Assembly (NCBI GenBank): GCA_002403305.1
Contig: DHHM01000004.1
Span: 3,532-67,531, forward strand
Direction of reading: 5' to 3'
DNA length: 64,000 nucleotides
From: Bacteroidales bacterium UBA4772
Lineage (GTDB): Bacteria; Bacteroidota; Bacteroidia; Bacteroidales; VadinHA17
Shown one piece after another: positions 52,292 to 60,934 of the stretch. Each line of letters opens with the position of its first letter. The first letter of the stretch is position 1. The notes under the pieces were generated by a model. That model was not told where the DNA came from and did no database searches. It was given only the letters and a program-made list of their open reading frames with translations. The translations under genes and the position numbers were made by a program.

Positions 52292-52975
52292 TCAGAACTC
52301 CACTCCCTGAACCCTCAGGCTCTCGAGGTAGAGATCCAGATCCGGTGCGCCGGAGGTAAGCATCATCTCATACCACCGCCTTGCCGCCACCGCTCTGCCG
52401 CTGTTGCGATCCAGGGTGACAAGGGTGCTGAAGAGCGCCCCCTCAATGCCAATATTGAGGCTGTCAGACTCCGTGAGCAACTGTTCAAAGATGCTGTATG
52501 CTGCAGCCTCCTCTCCCTTGTCAACCAATGCATAGGCCTCGTCAAGCTTTCTGTTGAGATCACTGTCAGTAACCACACCCCTGAATGAGAGACAGCCCTC
52601 CCCACACTCCTCTATGATGGAAAACCAGGGCAATACACCTGTATGTGGAAAGGTCATCGTAACCGTAACCTTTTCTCCCGGCTTGCTGAAACGGTGGGTG
52701 GCCGGACAATAAGGCAGTCCCTTCAGGCCCGTGAGCCTCAGCCTCGTCCCGTCAGGCCTGACGATATATGTGTTCCGGTCAATACAAAACCATGCATTAT
52801 CGATCTCACTGGTGATGCTGACCTGCACCTCGGTACTGCCCGTATTGAAGTTTACCCTGACCAGCTCGGCGCTGCGCGGAGACTTGAGCCCGTAGTTGGG
52901 ATTCAATATGGTCTGCGACGCCGCAGTGACCGTGAGAAGCGCAAGCGCAACAACAATAAGTATCTGTTTCATCAT
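52292..52975 (-). CDS. Secreted protein of unknown function
   Basis: The 227-residue product has a Sec signal (hydrophobic residues about 5-18, cut near TAASQ). The middle part is beta-rich, with cysteines in WFCIDRN, LPYCPA and EECGEGC that could form disulfides. The last 80 residues are helical and look like a TPR-type repeat (LDEAYALVDKGEEAAAYSIFEQLL). I do not recognise the family. The SAELVRVNF and FSKPGEKVTVTMTFP stretches suggest a small immunoglobulin-like domain. It is transcribed alone, convergent with the oxidoreductase gene and divergent from the two-component system. Confidence 0.75.
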   Translation of the reverse strand: MMKQILIVVALALLTVTAASQTILNPNYGLKSPRSAELVRVNFNTGSTEVQVSITSEIDNAWFCIDRNTYIVRPDGTRLRLTGLKGLPYCPATHRFSKPGEKVTVTMTFPHTGVLPWFSIIEECGEGCLSFRGVVTDSDLNRKLDEAYALVDKGEEAAAYSIFEQLLTESDSLNIGIEGALFSTLVTLDRNSGRAVAARRWYEMMLTSGAPDLDLYLESLRVQGVEF

Positions 52976-53072
52976 TCGTGATCTGATTTAGTATCTGCAG
53001 TAAAGTTAATGATTTACAATGAATGAGGGTTGGAAACCTGCATAACCCGTATAATCCCGACAGGGTGTTTGG

Positions 53073-53102
53073 TTTGTAACATATTTGTAACAATTTTGTA
53101 AC
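53073..53102 (+). promoter_or_regulatory. Three TTTGTAAC direct repeats with 11-bp period (candidate Pho-type box)
   Basis: TTTGTAAC occurs at 53073-53080, 53084-53091 and 53095-53102, each exactly 11 bp apart. This spacing is the mark of OmpR/PhoB-family binding sites. It lies 109 bp upstream of the response-regulator start, which suggests autoregulation. The TGTAAC core recurs with the same period upstream of the phosphate transporter at 4312. Confidence 0.65.
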
Positions 53103-53210
53103 CTGAATGTGATCTATGCCGGCGAAATTTGCCCTCTTGAATTACCTGACTCTATACTGGTCAGATAAGAAGGCCTGCAGGGATCTGAAAAATGTTCTGA
53201 AAATCACATT

Positions 53211-53891
53211 ATGACGAACGGTAAAAAAAGAATACTTGCTGTGGATGATGAGGAGGATATCCTCGAAATACTGGCATTCAACCTCACCGGCGAAGGCTAT
53301 GAGGTAGATACTTGCATCTCCGCCGAGGAGGCTCTCCGGAAAAATCTCTCCGGCTATGACCTCTTTCTCCTTGACGTGATGATGGGTCCGATATCCGGCT
53401 TCAGGCTGGCGGAGAAGATCAGGAAGGAGTTGGCACTCACCACCCCCGTCATTTTTCTTACGGCCAGGGATTCGGAAAACGACAGGATCACGGGGTTCAA
53501 CCTGGGAGCCGACGACTATCTTGCCAAACCGTTCAGCATCAGGGAACTGAGCGCCAGGGTGAAGGCCATCCTCCGCAGGTCGTCACCCGAACAGGTGACT
53601 ATTGAGACCGTAGCCGGGGACTTCACCGTTGATACGGCCGACAAACTGATATTCTCTGAAGGGAAACCTATAGAGCTTACCAGGAAAGAGTATGAGATTC
53701 TTGCCCTCTTCATCTGCAATGCCGGAAAAATATTTTCAAGGAATGATATTCTTTCAAAGGTGTGGGGCGATGAGGTGATCGTCACCGACCGTACTGTAGA
53801 TGTCACAATAGCCCGCATCAGGAAAAAGATGGGAGAAAAGGGCAACATGATAAAAAACAAATCGGGATACGGTTACTATTTCGGTGACTGA
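53211..53891 (+). CDS. OmpR/PhoB-family response regulator
   Basis: The 226-residue protein has a receiver domain (about residues 5-122) with acidic pocket Asp12-Asp13, phosphoacceptor Asp55 in LFLLDVMMG, the conserved Thr in FLTARDS and Lys in LAKPFS. A C-terminal winged helix (about 130-225) has ELTRKEYEILALFICNAGKIFSR and the recognition region VTDRTVDVTIARIRKKMG. The gene order with a PhoR-like kinase 12 bp downstream, and the 11-bp direct repeats upstream and at the phosphate transporter, support a phosphate-responsive PhoB role. Other OmpR-class functions cannot be excluded. Confidence 0.93.
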   Translation: MTNGKKRILAVDDEEDILEILAFNLTGEGYEVDTCISAEEALRKNLSGYDLFLLDVMMGPISGFRLAEKIRKELALTTPVIFLTARDSENDRITGFNLGADDYLAKPFSIRELSARVKAILRRSSPEQVTIETVAGDFTVDTADKLIFSEGKPIELTRKEYEILALFICNAGKIFSRNDILSKVWGDEVIVTDRTVDVTIARIRKKMGEKGNMIKNKSGYGYYFGD

Positions 53892-53903
53892 AGAGAAAAC
53901 CGC

Positions 53904-55664
53904 ATGAGAGAGAGCAAGAGTTACAGACACCGGCTGTTCCTGTACTATTTCAGTATCTTCCTGCTGTTTACCGTCGCTGTCCTCGCCTTTCAGTACTACC
54001 GCGAAAAGAAGATCAGGATCGATGCTCTCGACAACCGGCTGAATGACATGGCCCAGCTTGTCGACAATTATGTTAGGGCCCGTTCGCTTACAGAGACCGG
54101 TGATTTCATGCTGGTAGACTCCATCCTCAACCTCATACCCATTCCTGACCTTCGCATAACAGTGATTGCCGTTGACGGCAGGGTGCTGTACGACAGCTCA
54201 GTGGAGGACTGGTCAGGCATGGACAACCACCTGGGAAGGCCCGAGGTAAGCAAGTCGCTCAATGCACCCTACGCAACTGTCATCCGGAAATCTGATTCAA
54301 CCGGCAAGAACTACTACTACCTTTCAAGATACTACGGTGACTATTATATCAGGCTTGCCGAGGAGTACAACCTCCGTATCCAAGGGTTCCTTAAGCTTGA
54401 GACAGGCTTTCTGCCCTTCATTATCGTGATCTTCGTGGCTATATGGGCTCTCCTGCTGCTGGTCACGGGTCGGATGAGCAGGGGTATCACCATGCTGCGC
54501 GACTTCGCCGCCAGGGTGAGGCGGGGCGAAGGCAATGACCCCACCGTCGTTTTCCCGAAGAACGAGATAGGCGAGACCGGCAAGGAGATAGTCAGGATAT
54601 ACAACAACCTGGCAAGAAATACTTCAGAGCTTGAGCTGCAGAAGGAGAAGCTCTTCAGGCATCTTGACGTGCTGAACGAAGGCGTGGCTTTCTTCTCCGC
54701 CGACAGGAAACTGACTCTCTCCAACAGCCACTTCATGGAGTTTCTCAATGCCGTCACAGGCGATGAGTCGATCCAGCCTGAGGCCTTCCTTGACCATCCC
54801 CTTTTTGAAGGCATACGCTCATTCATTGAGGAGCATCAGCGGGATGCCGCAAAGAGGTCTGACACGCCCTCAACAGAGCAACGCATTGAGAAGTCCGGGC
54901 GGTATTTCGGTATCAGGTGCATACTTTTCCACGATGACAGCTTCGAGATACTGCTGACAGACATCACCCGCACCGAGCACAGCAAGACCATGAGGCAGCA
55001 GATGACATCCAACATAGCCCATGAGCTCAAGACCCCCATCTCCTCCGTCAGGGGTTACCTTGAGACATTGATGGTCAATGATGACCTGAGTGAAGAGAAG
55101 AAGAGGTATTTTCTTGAGAAGGCAATGGCACAGTCGACACGCCTCACAGACCTCATAACTGACATAGTCACTCTCAACAAGCTTGACGAGACAGGCGGCA
55201 GCTTCACCTTTGAGAAGGTTGACCTGGCAGAAGTGCTGAAAGATGTGCACGACATCCTTCTTACGGCCATCAATAAGAAGAATATCACCGTCGAGATTGA
55301 CATCCCCTCCGGCACTGTCATCACCGCCAACAGGTCATTAATCGTCTCCGTCTTCCAGAACCTGATGGAGAACGCCGTCTCCTATGCCGGTGAGAACATC
55401 ACCATCACTGTCAGGAGTATCAGCTCAGACCCGGGTTACCGCACCATCTCCTTTGCTGACAACGGTATCGGCATACCCCCGGAGCATCAGCCAAGGATCT
55501 TCGAGAGGTTTTACAGGATCGACGACGGGCGCTCGCGTAAAAGCGGCGGCACGGGGCTGGGACTTTCAATAGTAAAGAACGCCGTGCTGCTGCACAGGGG
55601 AGAGATATCTGTCAGAACGCGCTCCGGCGGAGGCACCGAGTTCATCATAACCCTGCCGGAATAG
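53904..55664 (+). CDS. PhoR-like membrane sensor histidine kinase
   Basis: The 586-residue protein has a first membrane helix at about residues 12-30, a periplasmic sensor region to about 168, a second helix at about 170-190, a HAMP-like linker, a PAS-like region (about 250-355), and a HisKA domain with phospho-acceptor His373 in SNIAHELKTPISSVRGYLETL. The ATPase domain shows the N box NLMENAVSYAG, G1 DNGIGIP and G2 GGTGLGLSIVKN. The layout matches PhoR-type kinases of Bacteroidota. It is 12 bp after the response regulator and ends the operon. The stimulus is inferred, not visible. Confidence 0.93.
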   Translation: MRESKSYRHRLFLYYFSIFLLFTVAVLAFQYYREKKIRIDALDNRLNDMAQLVDNYVRARSLTETGDFMLVDSILNLIPIPDLRITVIAVDGRVLYDSSVEDWSGMDNHLGRPEVSKSLNAPYATVIRKSDSTGKNYYYLSRYYGDYYIRLAEEYNLRIQGFLKLETGFLPFIIVIFVAIWALLLLVTGRMSRGITMLRDFAARVRRGEGNDPTVVFPKNEIGETGKEIVRIYNNLARNTSELELQKEKLFRHLDVLNEGVAFFSADRKLTLSNSHFMEFLNAVTGDESIQPEAFLDHPLFEGIRSFIEEHQRDAAKRSDTPSTEQRIEKSGRYFGIRCILFHDDSFEILLTDITRTEHSKTMRQQMTSNIAHELKTPISSVRGYLETLMVNDDLSEEKKRYFLEKAMAQSTRLTDLITDIVTLNKLDETGGSFTFEKVDLAEVLKDVHDILLTAINKKNITVEIDIPSGTVITANRSLIVSVFQNLMENAVSYAGENITITVRSISSDPGYRTISFADNGIGIPPEHQPRIFERFYRIDDGRSRKSGGTGLGLSIVKNAVLLHRGEISVRTRSGGGTEFIITLPE

Positions 55665-55924
55665 CGATTCATCCCATCCGCGGACCGGGAGTGCTTTTGG
55701 CCGTGCCACTGTTGCTAAACCAGAGCAGCTACAAGGCAAATCACCTACAGGGGGATCCGTTATTTCGTATTTGTTCCGAACCTGAAAACCTGGCCGGCAC
55801 ATGGTAAAGGCGTTCACCAGCGGAAATTCAGCATAATGGATGTTAAACATATTTTCACTCCCCGTAATCCAACCGGAAATAGCTATTTTTGAGATTGCAC
55901 TGAAATTACAAATATTTGCTCCCG

Positions 55925-57346
55925 ATGAAAAGATCAATAGTTTTTTTACTTGTACTTGCTTTTGCTGCCACAGCAGCTGTCAGCCAGAGATCACTGAAAG
56001 ATATCGAAGGCACCTGGGTGGGCACACTCAGCATTCCTGCCGGCGACCTGCGGCTGGTGTTCCACTTCGAGATGACCGCAGCAGACACAATCAAGGGCAC
56101 ACTTGACTCACCCGACCAGGGGGCAATGGGAATCCCCATGGGCAGGGTCGCCTTCGAAGATGACACTCTCATTGCCCGGGCCCCATTGATAAGAGGCGAA
56201 TACAGGGGGCTGCCTGTGGGCGACACTCTTCTCACCGGCAGACTGATACAGATGGGAGTCAGCATAGACCTCGACCTTAAAAATGAGGCAGCACCTGTGG
56301 TTGAGTACAACCGCCCCCAGACACCCGAGCCCCCCTATCCGTATAAGGAGGAGGAGGTCACCTTCCTTAACCCCGTCGAAAACTTCGACCTGGCAGGCAC
56401 ACTGACACTGCCGGAGGGCGAAGGCCCCTTCCCTGCCGTGGTGCTTATCACTGGCTCTGGCGCTCAGGACCGTGATGAGAGCATCTTCTACCACAAACCG
56501 TTCCATGTCATCGCCGACCACCTGACGCGCAACGGTATCGCCGTGCTCAGGTATGATGACAGGGGCATCGGCAAATCAAAGGGGAGGATGAACAATGCAA
56601 CCACAATGACGCTCGCCGATGATGCCGGGGCAGCAGTGACATACCTGTTGCAGCGCCCGGAGATCGACCACGGGAAGACAGGTCTGGCAGGACACAGCGA
56701 AGGGGGAATGATAGCCCCGATAGTGGCATCACGCAACAACAACATTGCCTTTATTGTATCACTGGCAGGACCCGGGGTACGCGGATCCGAGATTATGCTG
56801 CAGCAGGCACGTGACATCTATGCGGCCTCAGGCATGGACGAAGCTGAGATTGAAGAGACGGTTGCCGTCAACAGCCATCTTTTCAAGATGGCCGTGGAGG
56901 AACCCGACCAGCGCCAGTTTGCTAAGGATGCCATGGCGTGGTACGGCAGTGAACTCGATAAACAGGGACTAAGTGGTGACCAGCGCAAGGAGAAGATGGC
57001 AGCCTTCACGCAGGGACTGACCTCTGTCAACAATCCATGGATGAGATACTTCATTGAGGCCGACCCGGCGCCGTTCTGGGCACAGGTCAGATGCCCGGTG
57101 CTGGCTCTCAACGGGGAGAAGGATCTTCAGGTAAACCATGAGCAGAACCTGCCGGCAATAAAGAAGGCCCTGAAAAAGGGCGGCAACAGAAAGGTCAAGA
57201 CAGTAGCCATGCCAGATCTCAACCATCTTTTCCAGCATGCTGAGACAGGCTCACCTGAGGAGTATATCAAGATCGAAGAGACCTTTGCCCCTGAGGCGCT
57301 GGAGATAATGACCGCGTGGATCAAAAAGACGATGAAGATGAAATGA
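55925..57346 (+). CDS. Secreted alpha/beta hydrolase (serine hydrolase, S9-like)
   Basis: From ATG 55925 the 473-residue protein has a Sec signal (to about residue 18, AAVSQ). An N-terminal beta domain at about residues 22-125 resembles the small lipocalin-like domain common in such hydrolases (GTWVGTLSIPAGDLRLVFHFEM). The hydrolase domain (about 135-470) has the oxyanion region VLITGSGAQDRDE, nucleophile Ser in GLAGHSEGGMIAP, Asp in LNGEKDLQV and His in MPDLNHLF. It could be an esterase or peptidase. It lies alone after the two-component operon, with a 260-bp gap that shows no clear promoter. Confidence 0.9.
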   Translation: MKRSIVFLLVLAFAATAAVSQRSLKDIEGTWVGTLSIPAGDLRLVFHFEMTAADTIKGTLDSPDQGAMGIPMGRVAFEDDTLIARAPLIRGEYRGLPVGDTLLTGRLIQMGVSIDLDLKNEAAPVVEYNRPQTPEPPYPYKEEEVTFLNPVENFDLAGTLTLPEGEGPFPAVVLITGSGAQDRDESIFYHKPFHVIADHLTRNGIAVLRYDDRGIGKSKGRMNNATTMTLADDAGAAVTYLLQRPEIDHGKTGLAGHSEGGMIAPIVASRNNNIAFIVSLAGPGVRGSEIMLQQARDIYAASGMDEAEIEETVAVNSHLFKMAVEEPDQRQFAKDAMAWYGSELDKQGLSGDQRKEKMAAFTQGLTSVNNPWMRYFIEADPAPFWAQVRCPVLALNGEKDLQVNHEQNLPAIKKALKKGGNRKVKTVAMPDLNHLFQHAETGSPEEYIKIEETFAPEALEIMTAWIKKTMKMK

Positions 57347-57399
57347 GTCGAAAGTCCTTAAAGTCGAATGTCCTTAAAGTCGGAAGTCCTTAAAGTCGG
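57347..57399. repeat. 16-bp tandem repeat, 3.3 copies
   Basis: Three consecutive 16-bp units of the form GTCGAAAGTCCTTAAA start right after the hydrolase stop codon (57347-57362, 57363-57378, 57379-57394), followed by a partial GTCGG. Unit 2 and unit 3 differ from unit 1 by one base each. No hairpin with a T run is formed. The function is unknown. Confidence 0.9.
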
Positions 57400-57432
57400 T
57401 TATTTTATTAACCTATGTTACTTGTAATCAAA

Positions 57433-57460
57433 TTCTTAATTCTTAATTCTTAATTCCTAA
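57433..57460. repeat. 7-bp tandem repeat, 4 copies
   Basis: TTCTTAA is repeated at 57433, 57440 and 57447, with a fourth copy TTCCTAA at 57454. It lies just past the 16-bp repeat and before the end of the Nudix gene. Units out of register with 3 bp would change spacing by slippage, but no gene start is affected here. Confidence 0.9.
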
Positions 57461-57469
57461 TTCCCTTCA

Positions 57470-57910
57470 CTACTGCCCAGTCTGTGAATCACCTTCCGTC
57501 CGGCTTTCACTGCTGGCATTTGCCGTAAACTGTGCCGCATACTGCTGTGCAACAAAGACATCCGCTGCCGTCATATCGAGCGTGGCCAGCTCTTCGGGCT
57601 TCATCCATCGATAATCGTCATGCTCTCTCAACTCCGGCCCTGATGCCAGCGTCTCGCACAGGAAAGGGATCAGCCGTATCACCCTGTCACCGTAATCGTG
57701 CTCCACAGGCTCCAGCGTGCCGGTAATGATAATACAGATACCCAGCTCCTCGTCTATCTCCCTGACGATGCAATCCTCATGATCCTCCCCCTCGCGGGTC
57801 TTTCCCCCCGGAAACTCCCACTTGCCGGCATTGCTCATGCCCTGTCCGCGCCGCATTGCAAGCACCAGTCCTTCATCATTGCGGATCAGGGCGCATGTCA
57901 CGTCAATCAT
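57470..57910 (-). CDS. Nudix hydrolase (MutT-like)
   Basis: The 146-residue protein begins MIDVTCALI and carries a complete Nudix box, GGKTREGEDHEDCIVREIDEELGI, listed here in parts: GGKTREGE at about residues 35-42, then REIDEELGI at about 51-59. The pattern GKWEFPGGK just before it is typical of MutT/8-oxo-dGTP diphosphatases, which clean the nucleotide pool. A C-terminal tail of about 25 residues is low in hydrophobicity and not part of the fold. The start overlaps the HsdR-N-domain gene by 4 bp (ATGA), so the pair is translationally coupled. Confidence 0.92.
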   Translation of the reverse strand: MIDVTCALIRNDEGLVLAMRRGQGMSNAGKWEFPGGKTREGEDHEDCIVREIDEELGICIIITGTLEPVEHDYGDRVIRLIPFLCETLASGPELREHDDYRWMKPEELATLDMTAADVFVAQQYAAQFTANASSESRTEGDSQTGQ

Positions 57911-58371
57911 GGCTCTGTCCGTATAATAGTTTCATAATCAGGAATATGATCGAGCAGATCAAAACTGTGTGCCGCGGTGTCTATCTTCCCGGCATAGTGA
58001 GTAATTCCGTTGGTGACAACCAGGTATCTGACCCCGTAGCTGAAGTTGTAGTTTATGACCTGGTCAAATACCTCCTGGGTTATCTTAACCTCAGGAGCCT
58101 TGCATTCAACAATCATCACAGGTTCGCCGGAGCGGTCATGAATCAGGATATCTGCCCGGCGGAGCATCGAGTGAAGCCTGAAGCCAACCTCAATGCCAAT
58201 AAGTCCGGGAGGGTAGTCGAGGTGCTGTACCAGGTAATTTACAAAATGCTGTCTCACCCACTCCTCAGGTGTGAGGGCCACGTACTTCTTACGCAGGGGA
58301 TCATAGATGGCCTTTTCTCCAGGACCCTCTTTTATGCGCAATGAACATGGAGGCAGTTTCAGCGGTTTCAA
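57907..58371 (-). CDS. Stand-alone HsdR N-terminal-domain protein (PD-(D/E)XK-like)
   Basis: The 154-residue protein is the N-terminal domain seen in type I restriction HsdR subunits, without helicase or other parts. The nuclease-like core shows EVGFRLHSMLRRADILIHD and VMIVECKAPE, giving the Asp and Glu-x-Lys of a PD-(D/E)XK site. LTPEEWVRQHFVNYLV near residue 33 is typical of this group. No HsdM or HsdS gene is nearby, so it is not a restriction system as such. Similar short proteins occur near holA in Bacteroidota, suggesting a DNA-metabolism role. It starts 61 bp from the AMP nucleosidase start on the other strand. Confidence 0.87.
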   Translation of the reverse strand: MKPLKLPPCSLRIKEGPGEKAIYDPLRKKYVALTPEEWVRQHFVNYLVQHLDYPPGLIGIEVGFRLHSMLRRADILIHDRSGEPVMIVECKAPEVKITQEVFDQVINYNFSYGVRYLVVTNGITHYAGKIDTAAHSFDLLDHIPDYETIIRTEP

Positions 58372-58432
58372 CTTAATTTGTATTTTTGGTAACCCTTAGA
58401 TGGGCAAATATAAACAAACAGCACCGGAGATC

Positions 58433-59203
58433 ATGAGAACGAAAGAAGATATAGTCAGCAACTGGCTGCCCCGGTACACGGGAAAGGACCTTGCCTCCTT
58501 CGGAGAATTCATACTCCTCACCAACTTCACTCTCTATGTTGAGTTGTTTGCAAAGTGGAACAAGGTGAAAGTTGAGGGTAAGGACAAAAACTGGCCCAGT
58601 GCCACTGCCGGCGGCATCACCATCATCAACTTCGGTATGGGCAGTCCCAACGCAGCCACGATCATGGATCTCCTCAGCGCCATCCAGCCCAAGGCGGTGC
58701 TCTTTCTTGGCAAGTGCGGAGGGCTGAAGAAGAAGAACAAGCTTGGCGACCTCATCCTTCCGATAGCTGCTATCCGCAGCGACGGTACCTCGAACGACTA
58801 CCTGCCACAGGAGATACCGGCCCTGCCGGCCTTCAAGCTTCAGAGCGCTGTCTCCGCCGCCATTGTGAGAAACAACCTCGAATACTACACCGGAACGGTT
58901 TATACCACCAACAGACGGGTCTGGGAGTATGATGACAGGTTTAAGAAGTACCTTGTTAAGACGCGCGCTATGGCCATTGATATGGAGACAGCCACCATCT
59001 TTACGGTTGGTTTCGCCAACGAGATACCCACCGGTGCGCTCCTGCTTGTCTCAGACCAGCCTATGATATCCACCGGCATCAAGACCGGGGAGAGCGACCA
59101 GAAGGTGACGAGCCTCTTCACTGAGAAGCACCTGCGCATTGGCATTGAGGCGCTGACAGAGATCGAGGAGAACGGCATATCGGTAAAACATCTGCGCTTC
59201 TGA
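58433..59203 (+). CDS. amn: AMP nucleosidase
   Basis: The 256-residue protein from ATG 58433 begins MRTKEDIVSNWLPRYTG, the usual start of the short Bacteroidota AMP nucleosidase. ATG 58400 would add 11 residues. It has the nucleoside phosphorylase-like fold, with FGMGSPNAATIMDLL, LFLGKCGGLKKKNKLGDLI, AIDMETATIF (substrate-binding Met-Glu) and LLVSDQPM. The enzyme splits AMP to adenine and ribose-5-phosphate in the cytoplasm. It lacks the extra N-terminal domain of the E. coli enzyme. The last base overlaps the holA start, so the two are co-transcribed. Confidence 0.92.
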   Translation: MRTKEDIVSNWLPRYTGKDLASFGEFILLTNFTLYVELFAKWNKVKVEGKDKNWPSATAGGITIINFGMGSPNAATIMDLLSAIQPKAVLFLGKCGGLKKKNKLGDLILPIAAIRSDGTSNDYLPQEIPALPAFKLQSAVSAAIVRNNLEYYTGTVYTTNRRVWEYDDRFKKYLVKTRAMAIDMETATIFTVGFANEIPTGALLLVSDQPMISTGIKTGESDQKVTSLFTEKHLRIGIEALTEIEENGISVKHLRF

Positions 59204-60210
59204 TGGCAGCCGACTACAAAGAGATCATCAGGGACCTCGGAAACAAGATCTACAAGCCGGTCTATTTCCTTGCCGGGAAGGAGCCCTATTATATTGACCT
59301 TATCACCGACTTCATTGAAGAGAACGTGCTTGATGAGTCAGAGAAGGATTTTAACCAGACAGTCCTCTATGGCCTTGATGTGTCTGTCACGCAGGTCATT
59401 GAGACCTGCCGGCGTTTCCCGATGATGTCAAACCAGCAGGTTGTGATTGTGCGTGAGGCGCAGAAGCTCAAGAAGATCGATGATCTGCTGGTATATGTTG
59501 ACAATCCCCTGAACTCGACAATCCTCGTTGTTGCCTACAAGTATGACGGCCTTGACAGGAGACGCTCCCTGTATAAGTCGCTCTCCAAAAAAGGTTGGTA
59601 CTTTGAGTCAGAGAAGGTATTCGAGTACCAGATACCCGGATGGATAGACAGGTACCTTACTGACAGGGGCATTATGGCCGGCTCCGATGCATCGAGGCTC
59701 CTGGCAGAGTTTCTCGGCAATGATCTTGGCAAGATAGCCAACGAGCTTGAAAAGCTCATCATCTCCCTCCCGAAGGATAACCCCCGCATCACCACGGAGC
59801 TGATAGAGAAGAGTATAGGCATCAGCAAGGACTATTCCCCCAACGAGCTCTGGAAAGCGATTGTCTACCGCGATCCGCTGAAGGCGGCTCGTGTGGTGAA
59901 TTATTATGCCGGCCACTCAAAGAAGGAGATCATTCCGCTCATCTTCCCGGTGCTCTTCAACAGCTTCACCAGGGTGCTCATCTTTCATACCCTCAAGGAC
60001 AGGAGTGACGGCAATGTGGTGGCGATGCTGAAGACATATCCGGGGTATGTTAAGGATTTCCGTGCAGCTGCAGCCATCTACAATGTCGGGGCTACCATGA
60101 ACATCATCAGCCTCATCAGGTCATACGATCTCAAGGCCAAGGGATTCGGCGAGGTGGGCAGTGACGCGGGCCATCTGCTGCGCGAGCTGGTATTCAGGAT
60201 AATGCACTGA
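59203..60210 (+). CDS. holA: DNA polymerase III subunit delta
   Basis: The 335-residue protein is the delta subunit of the clamp loader, which opens the beta sliding clamp. YFLAGKEPYYIDLITDFIEE is at about residues 19-38, VVIVREAQKLKK near 84 and LVVAYKYDGLDRRRSLYKSL near 108. The helical C-terminal domain includes FLGNDLGKIANELEKLI near 174 and ends RELVFRIMH. Length and layout match Bacteroidota HolA. Its start overlaps the last base of the AMP nucleosidase gene. A housekeeping gene; nothing unusual was seen. Confidence 0.93.
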   Translation: MAADYKEIIRDLGNKIYKPVYFLAGKEPYYIDLITDFIEENVLDESEKDFNQTVLYGLDVSVTQVIETCRRFPMMSNQQVVIVREAQKLKKIDDLLVYVDNPLNSTILVVAYKYDGLDRRRSLYKSLSKKGWYFESEKVFEYQIPGWIDRYLTDRGIMAGSDASRLLAEFLGNDLGKIANELEKLIISLPKDNPRITTELIEKSIGISKDYSPNELWKAIVYRDPLKAARVVNYYAGHSKKEIIPLIFPVLFNSFTRVLIFHTLKDRSDGNVVAMLKTYPGYVKDFRAAAAIYNVGATMNIISLIRSYDLKAKGFGEVGSDAGHLLRELVFRIMH

Positions 60211-60245
60211 TTTCTCCGGTCACTGCAGGAACCGTAACGTGGACA

Positions 60246-60833
60246 TCAGTTCATCTCGGGCGATTCGGGAAACTCTGCCCAGATACGGTATTTGTTGTTG
60301 AGTGAGCGCAGCACATTGCGCCATACGTCGCCGCGGCTTTTCATGATTACCTCCGGCGGCACCCTGGCAATGACCCATGAGTTCTCAGTCAGCTCTCTCT
60401 TCAGCTGTCCCTTCTCCCATCCCGAATAACCCAGGAAAAAGCGCACCTGGTCATGGGTGACGGTGCCTGTGGCAATAAGGTTGCGCAGGGCGTCGATCTC
60501 TCCTCCCCACCATATACCGGGTATAACCGGAAGGCTGCCCGGCACCTTTGAGCCCAGCGTGTGGAGGTAATGGAGGGTATCGGGAGCCACAGGGCCTCCG
60601 ATGCTGAGATGTTCATCCCAACCGTCAAAACCCTCCACGGCACTGCTGACCATCAGGTCGATGACGCGGTTGAGGATGAAGCCTACCGTGCCCTCTGCCG
60701 TGTGCTCTGTTAGAAAAACAATGGTGCGGTTGAAAAAGCGGTCGGTAAGAAAAGGCTCAGAGATGAGAACCCTACCCTTCCCCGGTATCTTGTCCTCGGG
60801 ATTGATGCTGAATATGTCAGGATACTGGCCCAT
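60246..60833 (-). CDS. YqgE/AlgH family protein (UPF0301)
   Basis: The 195-residue protein from ATG 60833 carries the family motifs GRVLISEPFLTDRFFNRTIVFLTEH, GTVGFILNR, LSIGGPV and VRFFLGYSGWEKGQL. The frame is open to 60944 but the first 37 residues are not family-like and would overlap the nhaC start. YqgE/AlgH proteins are widespread and of unclear function; AlgH affects alginate regulation in Pseudomonas. It is convergent with holA and divergent from the NhaC gene, with 101 bp between the starts. Confidence 0.92.
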   Translation of the reverse strand: MGQYPDIFSINPEDKIPGKGRVLISEPFLTDRFFNRTIVFLTEHTAEGTVGFILNRVIDLMVSSAVEGFDGWDEHLSIGGPVAPDTLHYLHTLGSKVPGSLPVIPGIWWGGEIDALRNLIATGTVTHDQVRFFLGYSGWEKGQLKRELTENSWVIARVPPEVIMKSRGDVWRNVLRSLNNKYRIWAEFPESPEMN

Positions 60834-60934
60834 ATGACAATTAAAGGATGATACAAAGTAAGAACTTTTAAGGTCAAAATCAAGAAAAAGCGCGGAAAAT
60901 AGTAAATTGCACGTCGCAACATCAGATTTATTCA

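Noticed and set aside
55566..55937. Minus-strand open frame of 123 codons across the kinase end and following gap
   Set aside because: It overlaps the conserved kinase ATPase domain and has no recognisable protein character; it is a shadow frame.
57907..58371. Type I restriction-modification system
   Set aside because: Only the HsdR N-terminal domain is present; no helicase motor, methylase or specificity gene is in the window.
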